Assembly (NCBI RefSeq): GCF_000247815.1
Contig: NC_021681.1
Span: 17,083,634-17,147,633, forward strand
Direction: 5' to 3'
Length of the DNA: 64,000 bases
Source: Ficedula albicollis
Taxonomy: Eukaryota > Chordata > Aves > Passeriformes > Muscicapidae
In this document: positions 12,661 through 28,902 of the stretch, piece by piece
How positions within the stretch are numbered: position 1 is the stretch's first letter
Layout of the letters: the number at the start of each line of letters is the position of its first letter
Program-made: the position numbers and the translations under genes
The notes under the pieces: generated by a model
What the model was told of the DNA's origin: nothing
The model's database searches: none
The model's input: only the letters and a program-made list of their open reading frames with translations

Positions 12661-13585
12661 CTGTGGGGAATGCAGGGCTTGGACTGTGAGCAAGGCACAG
12701 GCTGAGGTTGGCTACGGTGCAGTTTGTGTCTGGGCAAATAACTGGCATGAACTTAAGAGACTGGATGAGTGAAACTGCCTTCCAGGCGTAATTCCTCAAG
12801 CTCACAAACACAGAAGCAATTTTGAGTGGTTGCTGTTGAAAATAGACACGAAGAGCTGCTCCTGTGGAGGAGCAATTGCCGCCTGGCTCAGGATGTGAGG
12901 TGTCCCATTGGAGTGGGCTGTGGAAGCCCAGGGTCTTGGCCAGTCATGGCTTAACCCAACAAGTATGTGCCTCCTAAATGGCCCAGGAATGTTTGTGCAC
13001 GTGCTTCAAGAGCTGCCTGGTGTGGGCAGGAAAGACCAGCCCAGGCTGAAGAGCTGGTGTGGGTCATTTTGTTCCTGTCTGGTCCCTGGCTGCTGTGTCC
13101 CTACAGCCTGTCCCCCTCGGTGAGCCAGGGCAGCTCTGGCCCTGGGCCCTGACTCAGCAGCTGGAGGGACCTGGCTGTGCCCAGCCCAGTGAAGCTCCTT
13201 GAGTTCTGAAACCCAGCTGGATGTTTACCCCCACTGCCAGGGTTTCTTGGGGCCACCATCTCAATACTCTCCCCCTCTGGGAGTGGGCACCTTGGCGAGG
13301 GAGCAGAGCTTGGGTGCCAGGAGCTCCTTCTGTGCAGACCCTGTGAATCCTCCAGCCTTGTGCCCAAGGCTGCTGCATCCTGTCTGGCTGAGCTGATCCT
13401 CTCTGAAGGGCAGGAGGAAGAAGGAAGGGCTGTGAGATTTGCAAACCCTGCTGAGGGTGGTGGCTCCTGTTCATGGCTGACTGGGGAGCCCCGAGGGGAG
13501 GGGTGGTGGGCTCAGAGGCCACTCCACGGTGCTGTGTGTGGGCCAGGCAGAGACCTGGGAGTAATCATCCAGTGCTGTCCTTCAG

Positions 13586-13655
13586 AGCAGATGTGGACCT
13601 GGAGAGGATCCTGCATTCCTTTTGTAAGAAAGCACAGCGTAAGGGGAACAGTTAG
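13586..13655 (+). other. Candidate coding exon, unknown gene
   Basis: A TCCTTCAG acceptor-like sequence at 13578-13585 is followed by an open frame giving ADVDLERILHSFCKKAQRKG and then NS and a TAG at 13653-13655. Composition is protein-like, and a GTAAGA donor-like site at 13625 offers an alternative internal exon end. It is on the same strand as, and 2 kb downstream of, the CCAAT/TATA array. I do not recognise the family; this may be coincidental. Confidence 0.15.
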
Positions 13656-14495
13656 GGCTTGAGAAATCACAACCTGATTTGCCCTTGTGGAGCCCACAGG
13701 GATGGGATCTTCACATGGGTCCTTTCCTCCCCAGAGAGAGGCCTGAAGGCAGGGGGCTCTGCCTGGGTGTGGGTGCTCACTGTGCCCTGGGCTCTGTGGC
13801 ATCTCCCTGGGTTCCTCTCCTTTGCTCCTGGCCCTGCTCCATCAGGGAGCTGGGAAGCAGCAGCCCTAGGTTAGGGCTCAGGGCAGGAGGTGTGAGGGGA
13901 CTGCTTCCCTGGGGACACCCCCAGCCTAAAGCTCCATCCCTGGGATGGGCTGTGGAACAAAGCTGCAGCTCTGGAGCAGCGTCTGGGGAAGAGAGCAGCA
14001 GGCAGGAGCGGGACCATGGGACTGCCATGGGAAGGGATGGGCATGGGACACCTGTCCCCAAGCAGGGACTAGAGCTGGTGCTCCCTGCACTCTGTGCAGC
14101 TCCATGGAATGGCCATGGGCACCCCTCAGAGCTGACAGGACGGTGTTTGGCTGTAGGGAGCCCCACTGGCCAGTTTGCTGCAGCCTTGGGCCACAGGACT
14201 TGTGCATCCCCAGCTTGGCAGGAGCACGGTGGAAAGAGGGACGAAGGCAGCCGTGAGCACGGAGGTGTCGGTGCCTGTGGAGCTGCCGGGACACTCATCC
14301 CAGCTCCGGGATGGCACAGGGAGCAGCACGTCCAGCCCAGAGGCAGCGCCGCTCCTGGGGCACACACAGCTGGTGGCGTGTCCCATCCCGGGTGACCCGC
14401 CAGCCTGGCTGGTGTGGGGATGGCCCGAGCTGGCCCTCGGTGTCGGTGACGAGCAGCAGTGTCCTGTGCAGCGCAGGCAGCAGCGCTGTCTTGCA

Positions 14496-14513
14496 GCACC
14501 ATCTAGTGCTGCC
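14496..14513 (-). promoter_or_regulatory. CTCF-like motif
   Basis: The minus strand reads GGCAGCACTAGATGGTGC, matching 10 of 12 core positions of the CTCF consensus (CCASYAGRKGGC). Motif only; occupancy unknown. Confidence 0.35.
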
Positions 14514-15889
14514 GGATGGGCGAGCCCCGCGCTGCCCCCGAGAGCCACCGCAGCCCTGGGGACCGGCCGTGGCTGAGCCGGGTCGTGCTGCCAAGGCCAA
14601 GCTGCCAGGAAAGCCAGCCAGGCTGCTGGTGACGGGGACGAACAGGCGGCACAGCGTGGCTGCTGGCCCGGGGCAAGCGGAACTACCTCCCCCGTGCTCC
14701 TGCTCTGTGCCAGGGAATTTCCTGCAAGGATTCCGGGAAACATCAAGGGGTGCAGACGTTCCCAGTTCCCGAGCCAAATGTATCTGGCCTCAGCTGCTGG
14801 TTTTGCCACCTCCTCCCATGGAAATTGGGCCTCTGCCCTCTCCTTGGAACATTTGCTTCTCTATCAGCCAGGTGGCTCCTGCTCTGTCAGTCCCTCTCAC
14901 CCTCGGGGTCTGCGCATCACTCGTGTGGTTTCCTCCTGCCATCCCCAGCAGTTTCTTGGGGCCCCTCTTCCATACCTGGTGACAGCGTGATCCCTTCCCA
15001 CAACTTGTCACTGTTCCCCTTTTGCACATTCGGGTAATGTCAGACCTTTCCAGCCTGGCTTTGGGGGACACCAGGACCCCAGCACCATCACACTGTCCTC
15101 TCAGCCCCTTGCTCTGTGTCCCTTGCTTGTCTCAGCCTGTCGCCCCTTCTCTTGTCTGCCACTCTCTGCACCTGCCACTGAGGTGCTGGGAGAGCAGGCA
15201 GGATTCTGGTAGGGGAGGTGGTGCAGGAAGGACTTTGGCACAGAGCCGGATGCCGTAAGAATGGAATGCTCTTCCCAAGGGGCCATGGCGGTGGCTGGCC
15301 CCTCTCTTGGAGTACTGCTGTGGATGTCACGCCTGCACTGGGGTGAGGCAGCTGCTAAGCCCCAATGGGGATTGCACCCAGGTCCTGTAGAACTGAGGGG
15401 CTGGTGAGCAGGGGCTCCCTAGGACAGGAGGAGTTGGACACCTTGGACCAAAAAATGGGTGCTTTGAATCCTGTATTTCCTCCAGCTGCCCTCTTCCTGT
15501 CCTTGGGGAGAGACAGAACTGTGCCCAAGTCACCTGGCAGTGAAATCCCTGTGTCCAACTGGTTGAGTGCCTGCTTGGGGCTCTGCCTGCTCTGATTTGG
15601 CAATCCAGCGGTGGCATCTGTGCCCCCAAAAAAGGAGCAGAGGCACTCAAACCTTCCTAGGCCTCCTGTCTCCTCCCAGTGCTGCTGAAGTGGATGGCAG
15701 TGGGTGAGGTGGGACAAGATGCTGCTGCCCCGAAAGGCTGCCCTCTGTCACCACGCCCTGCCCGTGCCACCGGCACCTGCGGGAAGGTAAGAGTAGCAAA
15801 GCAGACACCGAACATAACGTGGCCCTGGGCTGTTTGCGCGCCTTTTGTTCGGCAGCAACTTTCATGAATCAGCTCATTAACCACATTAG

Positions 15890-16600
15890 GATGGCTCTGC
15901 CGCCCTGCCTGAGCTTTATCGGGCGGGGCAGATTTGGGGCACGCGCCAGCGGGAGCCCCGGTGGTTTTGGCAGCTGAAGGCTCCCGCAGCAGCCGGGATG
16001 GGGGACAGCCTGGAGGGCCCCTGGGGAGAAGCCCCGGCCACCGGGATGCAAGGGAGCCAAGATCTGACTGTGCCACGCTTGGGCCCTGGGCACGGGACAT
16101 GTCCCTGTCTCCTGTCCCGGCTCCCAGGGCTCCCAAACCCCACCAGCCCCACAGGGAAGGGAACCCGCATGGCCCGGGCCGAGAACGGGCTCCTGCTCTG
16201 AGCACCCCGGGGCCCTTTGCTGGGTTTTGGGTGGTGGCTGCCCTGCCCGCGGTGTCACTCCTGCCCTCCGGTTCTCCGGGAGGCTGATGCCGGAGCTGGG
16301 GCGGCTCTGGGAGAGGCCGTTCCGGACCAGGAGCGGGTGACTGCTCCCGGCTATTTCCCACGGAGCCACTGGAGGGCGGCAGTGACCCGTCCTAGCGGGG
16401 CCGGCCAGCTCTGGCTGGGCCCGCCCGGGCAGGGGCCCCCCGCGCCCTCTCGGGCCCCCCGTCCCTCCGGCGCCTCTGCCAGGGCTGCTCGCCCGCTGGG
16501 AGCCTCAGCCACGCGTGTCGGTGGCCACTTGAAGCCCCGCGGAGCCCCCAGCGAGAGCGGCACCGCAGGCGCCGGGGAGAAGTGGGTGTGGGAATTCACA
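15890..16600. promoter_or_regulatory. CpG-rich block, possible orphan CpG island
   Basis: GC-rich with frequent CpG, especially 16,330-16,590, ending abruptly at a CR1 insertion. No first exon or TATA box is recognised. It also holds the stronger CTCF-like motif at 16367. Confidence 0.35.
16367..16383 (+). promoter_or_regulatory. CTCF-like motif
   Basis: CCACTGGAGGGCGGCAG matches the CTCF core consensus at 13 of 14 positions. It lies in a CpG-rich block between the converging PTMA and PDE6D units. Motif only. Confidence 0.45.
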
Positions 16601-16608
16601 GCTTGTCT

Positions 16609-17420
16609 CATAGAATAATGTGGCTTGGAAAGGGCTTTTAAAGGTCACCTAGTTCAAGCCCCCTGCTATGAGCAGGGCCATCTCCAAGCAGGTCAGCTGC
16701 TGATTCACTGATCTGACCTGATTTGGGTGACCTGTTCCAGTGTTTCATCACCTTCACCCTGAAAAACTCCTTCCTTATATCTAATCTAAATTGACCCTCC
16801 TTGAGTTTAAAGCCATCACCCCTTGTCCTATAGCTACGGGCTCTACTAAAAAGTCTGTTTTCCATCTCTTGCAGGCCCCTTCAAGTACTGGAAGGCTGCA
16901 AAAAGATCTCTCTGGAGCCTTCTCCAGGCTGAATAACCACAGCTGTCTCAGCCTGTCTTCACTGGCAAGCCCACCCTTCCCTCTGATCATTTTTGTGGCT
17001 GTCTCTGGACCTCCTCCATTGGGTTTATTGTCTTTCCTGTACTGACACGCCAGGGCTGGATGAAGCGCTCCAGGTGGGGTCTGATGAGAGTGGGGTAGAG
17101 GGGAACAATCATCTCCCTTGATCTGCTGGCTGTGCTGCTTTGATGTAGCCCAGGATAGGATTGGCCATTAGGAGAAAAGGCAGCAGGGTAGACTCAGACC
17201 CACTGGACCATCGGTCAGTCCTTGGTTGTAGCTGAGGTGATGCCTGCTCTGTCTCTGCTGGACACCTCCTGTGTGGGTTCAGCAGAGTGTCTGCCCTACA
17301 ACAGAAAGGCACCTGCTCTCCAGATCTGCAGCCTTTTTTATTTTACCTTTTTGGATACCCACCCTCACTGGGTGTTGCTCCTGCTGGGTGCAGTTTTGAT
17401 GATGTCTCTGTTTGAAGACC
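16609..17420 (-). mobile_element. CR1 LINE, 3' portion, antisense
   Basis: The plus strand begins CATAGAATAATG (reverse of the CR1 terminal ATTCTRTG-type repeat) and continues through recognisable CR1 phrases: AAAGGTCACCTAGTTCAAGC, CCTGTTCCAGTGTTTCATCA, CCCCTTGTCCTATAGCTA, CTGGAGCCTTCTCCAGGCTG, and later CAGGTGGGGTCTGATGAGAG and GTAGCCCAGGATAGGATTGG. It is therefore a 5'-truncated, non-autonomous CR1 copy lying on the minus strand, with no intact reverse transcriptase frame. The right boundary is approximate. CR1 is the dominant retrotransposon of birds. Confidence 0.92.
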
Positions 17421-18289
17421 CTAGGACGGGTCACACTGCTGACAAGACTCTGCCTTGTGGGTGCCCCAGGCTGGCATCCATCAGTGAGGCCTGGTGAGAA
17501 AGTTGCTGTTGTGACTAATGGAGATTAATGGTCCAACTTCAAACCCCCTGAACAATGTTTACTCTGTATCCCTACCCCATACACCCAGTGGCTGAATCCA
17601 CTATGTGAAATGATGCCTTTCATTTCCCTGTGGCTCTGAGGATCTCAAGCCCAGCAACAGGACAGGCTGACCAAAGCATTGAATGATTACACAGCTGCCA
17701 GTTATGTTCAGGAGCAGAAGCTGGAGATGCCCCTTCCCACAAGGTCCATGTGCTAGAGCTGATTGCAAACAGCAGGGAAAAGTGGCAGCAGGGCTGGAGA
17801 AATCTGTCACAGAAAAAGTGCTGCCGTGTCATGGAAGTCTCCACACGTGGGGAGTGTTGGTGTCAGCAACTGCAGCCCCAGCAGAGCTCCAGGGAGCACA
17901 GCCCAGCAAGGAGTGATGGTGGGCTCAGGGGAACATGGGTTTTCCAGAGGGGCTTGTGTGTCCCCAGGCACTTGGAAAAGCAGAAAAGTGCACAGTGCTG
18001 CTCGAGAAACTGGTGACAAAGCGACAATCAGCCCCAAGGGATTAACAGACAGCGGGGAGGCCAAGGAGAAGCCTTGGTCAGGAAAGTCAGGACACCTTTC
18101 TGATGTAGCCAGTTGGAGGAAGAAAAGTTTAACAGAGATGGGAGTTGTGGAAGGGGCAGAGAAGTGGAAAACTCTGTTCTGCTGCTGGCTTGAGTGATGG
18201 GAGATTGTGCTTGCTGAGGAACATTTTTGTAACAGAAAGGAAAACACATGAAACTAACATTTCTTCCCTTCTTTGGACGGTAGGAATGT
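17421..18289. other. Intergenic, between CR1 and PDE6D 3' end
   Basis: Unique-looking sequence with only short ORFs. Nothing recognised. Confidence 0.6.
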
Positions 18290-18313
18290 TTTAATTGAGA
18301 AATTTGTTTTAAT
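18290..18313 (-). terminator. PDE6D: PDE6D candidate poly(A) signals (two ATTAAA)
   Basis: On the minus strand ATTAAA occurs at 18313-18308 and again at 18295-18290, about 490-510 bases after the stop codon. A GU-rich stretch (TTTCATGTGTTTTCC) follows about 30 bases after the second. The implied 3' UTR of about 0.5 kb is plausible. No canonical AATAAA was seen in this interval. Confidence 0.45.
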
Positions 18314-18799
18314 TACATTAGGTGATATCACAGTCTATTTTACAAGTTTGGGGTAAGAGAATGTGTGGACCAGTTACACAGAAATCCAGCGAAAGGATAA
18401 AAATCTACAACATGAGAAAAATGAAAAGGTTAATCCCAAAAGAAAAGCATTGAGAGTTTGGTATGAGTGGAAATGAGAGATTATACCAGGGTCCAGAGAA
18501 GTAGAAAGGATGAGACTAAGATAAATTTACAGTATTGGTTCTGCATGACCATCGTTTGCCTGTGTTCAGAGACAGCCTCTCTTCCTGAGGGCATCGCTGA
18601 GCAGACGGCCCCGTCTCTGAGGATTTGGTCTGGTCTTGTCAGAGGAGAAAGCAAAATAACTGATGGGCAAAGGTCACAACCCACGCTGAGCTGGTCCCCA
18701 GGGTCACTGCCTACAGGAGTGTCTTCCACTGGATAGTCGGGGGGTTCTGCACCAAGAACTGTATGGAGGAAAACTAAAACAGCTCCAAAAAGCCCCATC
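18314..18799 (-). other. PDE6D: PDE6D 3' untranslated region (inferred)
   Basis: Sequence between the stop codon and the candidate poly(A) signals. The extent is inferred from the signals only. Confidence 0.5.
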
Positions 18800-22852
<4,053 letters not shown>

Positions 22853-23935
22853 TTATTTGGACACAATAAAATCCAGCTTCTGCAGGTACTATTATTCTCT
22901 ACTTGGAAATAATGATTAGGACTAATACAAGATCATAGCAGCAGGAAAAATGCAAACACAAAGGACTTGTTTTTTACATTTGTTTTTACATTTGCAAGAG
23001 TGAAATCCAAGATGCAAATACCTTAAGTACCTTGCCCACATTAAATTCATGACAGAATCAAGGATACAACACTGATCTTTCAGAACCAGACTCCAGGTTA
23101 ATAGCTGTTTCTTACTAAACCCCATAATTTTTCAAGTTGAAATACAAGATGCAACTTAGATTTTCACTTTAAGAATGGTGTTGAAGATCACCAGCAGCCA
23201 AAGGGCTGCTTAGCACACCAAGCCTCTTATCCCTTCTCACTTTTCCTTCCCTTTCAGACTGTGCATCCCCAGAGGAAACCACAAATGTGTGTTTCTCAGC
23301 CCAGCAGCACTTCCTCAGCCATCTGAGCTGTGGGAAGTGTCCTGTTCCCTTAACACTGAGACCTACCCAGGCTGTAAAGCCAGAACCACACTGGAATGTT
23401 TAGGAGAACAATTTGACAATCCAGGTTTTTGGGATCTTGCAATGGGTGTGACACCAACAGCAAGTGGCAAACTGTACCTGGTAGATATTTCACAATTGAT
23501 TTTTTTTAGAGGTGGAGGAGTAAGAGAAGAGACAGTTTGAGAGCACTGATTAAGAGTCCTAATCAGGAGAATATGAGGGGCGAATCAAACCAGTAAAAAT
23601 CTCCAAAACTCATCATACTTCAGTGGTGTGATTGTGCATAATCCTTCCTGCATATTAGAGAATGTTTCATATGAATTTTTTAGAAATAAACAGGGGAGGG
23701 AAGAGAGCTGGCATGTGCTTTATGAGCAAAACTGTTCCAAAATGGAAAGCATATCAAAACATCCATGAGCAGGGAGCAGGCTGGAAGAGTCTCCCAAAGC
23801 CCAGGCAAATCTATCTAATGTAGAATAGTTTAATGGAGTAGGACCTTGATATGACACCAATCTCAAGAGCTGGAGGCTTAGGGAATGTAAGCCAGCATCC
23901 TACCCCAATGAGAAATACACAGCCCACAGTTTGGT

Positions 23936-23987
23936 AAAAAAAAAACAAAAAAAAACCAACCAAACAAAAAAAAAACAAAAAAAAACT
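23936..23987. repeat. A-rich low-complexity tract
   Basis: Runs of nine to ten A interrupted by C or CC. It could be an eroded poly(A) tail, but I recognise no retroposed body beside it. Confidence 0.8.
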
Positions 23988-24054
23988 TTTAGGAGGGAAG
24001 CTGCTTTCTGCCTCAGAACGAGGTAGTTAAATGTCTATCAGAGGGAAGGGGATG

Positions 24055-24150
24055 TTATTCCCCATCCAGAACCGGTCCCAGCTGCAAAACCCTCCGGGAA
24101 GCGGCTTCTCCCGGCTGCCGGCAGCAGCCGGTGTGGCTCTGCCCCCAGGC
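24055..24150. other. Small GC-rich island inside AT-rich intron
   Basis: About 95 bases with several CpG sites and repeated CCGGC motifs, flanked by AT-rich DNA on both sides. Origin unknown: possible eroded insertion or regulatory element. Confidence 0.4.
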
Positions 24151-25491
24151 TGGTGTAAGGCAAGAGTTCTAAGTGTAAAAGATCTCTAATTATTTTTATG
24201 AGATTTTTTGCACCATTGAAATCAGCATGGCACCATCCTTTAATGCCCTCACCAGTACAGACTACACAATTGTGGATAAACATCCTTTTGCAGTTAAGTG
24301 TAAAATGACTTGTTAAAACTATTCTTCAATTTAGTAATTTCATTTCTTTCATCCCCAAGACAGAGTCCTGAGAATGCTTTCACATTGTAAAACTACCAAA
24401 TAGTAAGTTCCAATAAAAGTAGGACTACGTTGTCTTGAAACATCTGATTTAAGACATTTTAATTTATATTTATATCATCAAGCAAAAATTTTAATTGAAA
24501 TTACTTATTTTGAGCTCATTTTACTTTAATTTCTCTTTTTTTTCTATTAAAAATAGAAAAGAAGGAAGTTTGATTCTCATCAGTTAAGTCCATTTTAAAA
24601 CATGCTGGGATGCAGATAAGCATAGACTTAATCCTAAATTTACTAGTGCTTTTTGTTAACTTGAGGATGTACTGTATATATACTATACCTTAACATTTAT
24701 TTAAGCACTTACATGGTTAACATACATTTAGTCAGATGCTTAATGCTGATTAGATTAGAAAGTGTTGAATGACACATTTCTTATTTACTTGCGAGCAATT
24801 TTGGGCCGAACCGTTTAGTTAGAAACTGAAATTCAATTAAAATATCCATATAATTATGTTTTCATTTACTGAAGCTACCTCAAATATTTAGGACATACAA
24901 GAAAGCGAGTTACCTCAGCCAAACTGATTTTACATTTTAAACTACACATTTTCTTAGAAAGGACTAATTGTATGTCATGAATGAAAGCTGGCTGTGGGGA
25001 TTCTCTAAGAGCTACACCTCAGCAACTTATTCCAAGATTTGCTTGTATATTGGAAGAAACCAAACTTTACAGATTTGCCTCTTTCCAATTTCCTCCCTGT
25101 TTTGAATGCCCTGTCACTGAATAGAGCTGACTGGAAAAGCTCCTGCTGTCAAAAGCTGGTTTAGGTGATTAATTCCAGTTTCAGGTGCTCAGGCTATGAT
25201 TTTTACTACTTAAGGCAGTTTAATGTTAAGACTTTGGCAGCAATCCAATACCACATTAATATTGTTTTTATTTCATCTAAGTGGTAATAGTAAATTAAGG
25301 TAGTAATACAGTATCCTGATTTGAAACTTGAGTTCATTTCATAAAGGAACTTGTACTTATATAAAATAGAAGTCATGTTTAAGAAGTAAATAGAAGTCGT
25401 GTTTAAAGAAAATGTGTTTTATTCACTCTGCTATATATTTGGCTCTTCCTTTGCTGTGTCTAGACTGTGACTTGCCCTGAATGGGCACAGA

Positions 25492-25495
<4 letters not shown>

Positions 25496-25526
<31 letters not shown>
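25496..25526. repeat. (CA)n microsatellite
   Basis: About fifteen perfect AC/CA units, likely polymorphic. Confidence 0.95.
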
Positions 25527-25527
<1 letters not shown>

Positions 25528-25719
25528 GTACTATATAATGACCTTAAAACACATATGGATTTAACTGTACAACAATTATTCTGTTTGCCCTAGCTGCTCC
25601 TGCTGCAGGACTGTATCAGAACTGCATTTGCTCACACCTTTTAATTCACCATCACATTACCCTGCTTTGTTGGATATCTCAGCTTATTTACTGAGCATAA
25701 CCTGTCTACCTCAGATTTC

Positions 25720-25960
25720 TTTTCTAGCCAAGACATACAGGAACTGCTTTTTTTGTCTCTTCTCTCAAGGAAGACCATCCTCCCATCTTTAATCTTTTCA
25801 GTGGCTTCTCCTAATAGCTCTCCTCTGCATCTGCCACAGTTTGCAGTCATCCATCTTCTAGATGGATGAGTGAACTGTGCACCAGATAAGGTCTTAACTA
25901 TTCCTTGTACAATGGGCATTAATCTCAGGCCAGAGTATGTTCTAATTAATTCTCTACGTT
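25720..25960 (-). mobile_element. Diverged CR1-like fragment
   Basis: Phrases such as AGCTCTCCTCTGCATCTGCC and GTGCACCAGATAAGGTCTTA resemble the CR1 segments about small-volume CCTCCTCTGGAC and CAGGTGAGGTCTGACC, in antisense orientation, with heavy decay. Boundaries are approximate. Confidence 0.35.
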
Positions 25961-26124
25961 CCTCTGATGGAGATGATGGTTTCTGTTTTATTTGCAATGA
26001 GAATCTGAGGCACAGTGAGCCCAAGTAACAAAGCTGACATCTGTCCTTCAAAGCAGGGGTATGTTTGCAACTCAGGTGACCCAGACATGCAGCACCCCCC
26101 AGCCCCAAATGCCCAATAAAGTCA

Positions 26125-26250
<126 letters not shown>

Positions 26251-27576
26251 CTATCTGTATCCCTAAATGCCTTGTGTAGTATTCTTGCTGAGCTCTGAAA
26301 TAGGCTACTCCAGATGGGTTTCAGTCATGGTTTCTGGTTCTCAGGAGGCCAAGAAAAAGAGATGCTTCTATCCTGAGAATAAATGAACAAACCAACCGCT
26401 GACCAGAATGAATGCAAAAAGAGTTTTATAGCCACAGATTTAGTTTTCACTTTAGACTGAAGCTTTTTAACCTCATTTATCATTTTCCATTGCTTCTAAA
26501 GGATAAAGGCAGTGTCACTGTGCTGTGGAGAAGCAAGAACATTGCTAACAATAACAGATCATTCTACACAAACAATTGCTGTTCTCCAGCATTTGAAAAA
26601 CACTAGGAAAAGGAGTCCTTTCTACATAACATGAGAAAAAACATAATATCCAATCTAGCTTGTTTTCTTAGCCTACAAAATATTAATATCAAGGGTTGTT
26701 CTATTGCTGTTGACCTCATAACTGCCACTCATGGGAATTCTTCAGCAGCTGAGTGCTAAGCAAAGAGAGATCTTCTCTTTTCACTCTCAGCAAGTGAGGC
26801 TGTGCCAGCTCCCAAAATGCCCCAAACAGTGAATTAGTTAATAAATCTATAGGCAAGTAGGAAATATTCATATTTCCAAAAGGACAGTTAATAATGGTAA
26901 GTATACCTTTGAAAAATCTCACAGGATAACTCAGACACTGACAGCTCAAAACAAAGAGCCTGCACATCTTCATGAAGCCATCCTGAACAGGGACACAGCC
27001 ATCCCTAAGCTTCAGACCCTCCTGCTCTGCAGCTCCTCAGGGTGGCTCTGAGAACTCACCAGTGTCAATGCCAGAGACTGAACAGAGCAGGATCTGTGGG
27101 ATGAGCCCACACAAAGCAGAGCCTTTCCAGGAGCTCCCTTTGGCTGCCTTATGGCAGTGCACCCTTCGTACTCAGTACTGCCTCAAGGAACTGGCTGGGG
27201 CGGTGGAGACAGAGGAGGGACAATATGGACCTTGACATGGGTATAAATAGGAGCTCCTGGAGATTTGCATATTGAACTCATCCTCCAACACACACAGTTT
27301 CCAGGCAGACTCACACAAAATCATCACACTGATCACATTTTTCCAGAGTCCCCAGGAAGAAACAGATGCTTTAGCAAATTTTGCATCACAGGTGAACATT
27401 TGTTTTAAAATTATGTGTGGAGAAGGGGAAGGGAAGATGGCTGCTTCAGCAGAGATGTGAGGAGTTTTTCCCTTGCTGAAGGCTGGTCAGACTTTCCATG
27501 CCCCACTGAAAAGACAAAGGGAACGTGTGCACAGGGTCTGTTCACACACTTAAAATCAACTTGGAGGATGGGAAGA

Positions 27577-28902
27577 GGGAGCATAGGGCAGCCTGCTCAA
27601 GTCCTTCTAGGCTCGTTCCAAACACATTGTATCTACCACTTGTTCTGGGATTAAGGCAAAAGAGAAAGGGGCAGAAGATGAAAAGCACCCTCTGAGGGCC
27701 CCGTTTGGCACCTCCGTATCCTAGCAGGAAGCTGCAAAGTGGAGCTGTCTCCCCAGCCAGCAACCCAAGGGAGACAGGGGCTGGCAGGGAAGTCAGAGAG
27801 AGAAAATGAACAGCAGAATGGCAAGAAGAACCTGCAGCAGGGCTGGGCATTTCATGTGGTGCTGGCTGAAAAACTCGATGTCCTCAGCCAACACAACCTG
27901 CAGGATGGAACTGCCCCAGCTGTAATTTAAAATGCCAAAAAATCCACCATTTTCCCATACATCTACCCACACACAAACATACACAATAGCCAGGGTGAAG
28001 CTATTTGCATAGAATGCAGTGTGCCATCTATCAATGCCATGTACGAGGGGAAAATAACAAATGAGACAATCTGAGCATCTCACTGACAAACTCATTTATC
28101 TTCCCGACACTCTGCCACGCAAACACTCTTAACTATTAGCTGAACAGTAATTTAGTAAATTGGGCACTTGATTATCAAATACCTGCACTACCTTTAAAAA
28201 ATGGTTCTCTCACAAGTATTTATTTGCTGTTTGTTCACTGGGAGCATAGGACAGCCTGCTCAAGTCCTTCTAGGCTCGTTCCAAACACATTGTATCTACC
28301 ACTTGTTCTGGGATTAAGGCAAAAGAGAAAGGGGCAGAAGATGAAAAGCACCCTCTGAGGGCCCCGTTTGGCACCTCCGTATCCTAGCAGGAAGCTGCAA
28401 AGTGGAGCTGTCTCCCCAGCCAGCAACCCAAGGGAGACAGGGGCTGGCAGGGAAGTCAGAGAGAGAAAATGAACAGCAGAATGGCAAGAAGAACCTGCAG
28501 CAGGGCTGGGCATTTCATGTGGTGCTGGCTGAAAAACTCGATGTCCTCAGCCAACACAACCTGCAGGATGGAACTGCCCCAGCTGTAATTTAAAATGCCA
28601 AAAAATCCACCATTTTCCCATACATCTACCCACACACAAACATACACAATAGCCAGGGTGAAGCTATTTGCATAGAATGCAGTGTGCCATCTATCAATGC
28701 CATGTACGAGGGGAAAATAACAAATGAGACAATCTGAGCATCTCACTGACAAACTCATTTATCTTCCCGACACTCTGCCACGCAAACACTCTTAACTATT
28801 AGCTGAACAGTAATTTAGTAAATTGGGCACTTGATTATCAAATACCTGCACTACCTTTAAAAAATGGTTCTCTCACAAGTATTTATTTGCTGTTTGTTCA
28901 CT
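27577..28902. repeat. 663-base tandem duplication, two copies
   Basis: Copy 1 is 27577-28239 and copy 2 is 28240-28902, directly abutting. The only difference I found is G at 27588 versus A at 28251. Copies this similar mean a very recent duplication or an assembly duplication of two haplotypes or contig ends. Confidence 0.95.

Larger units (their letters stand above)
11576..16608. other. GC-rich intergenic region without a recognised gene
   Basis: Many ORFs exist on both strands because stops are rare at this GC content, but none shows a family I recognise. Just downstream of the TATA box an ORF could start with MPQGPSESEMPEALLAWVMS (ATG near 11698); it is unassigned. Two small exon-like segments are listed separately. 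Simple CTGG repeats occur near 12175-12190. CpG density rises from about 15,900 to 16,590. Confidence 0.6.

Noticed and set aside
13679..14809. Long overlapping ORFs (over 220 codons) on both strands of the GC-rich intergenic region
   Set aside because: Stops are rare at this composition; the peptides are low in aromatic and charged structure and match no family I know.
25496..25526. CRISPR-like or satellite array
   Set aside because: It is a simple CA microsatellite; no spaced direct repeats typical of CRISPR exist anywhere in the window.
27542..28758. Duplicated ORFs of about 100 codons on both strands
   Set aside because: The repetition comes from the 663-base tandem duplication, not from selection on protein; no family is recognisable.
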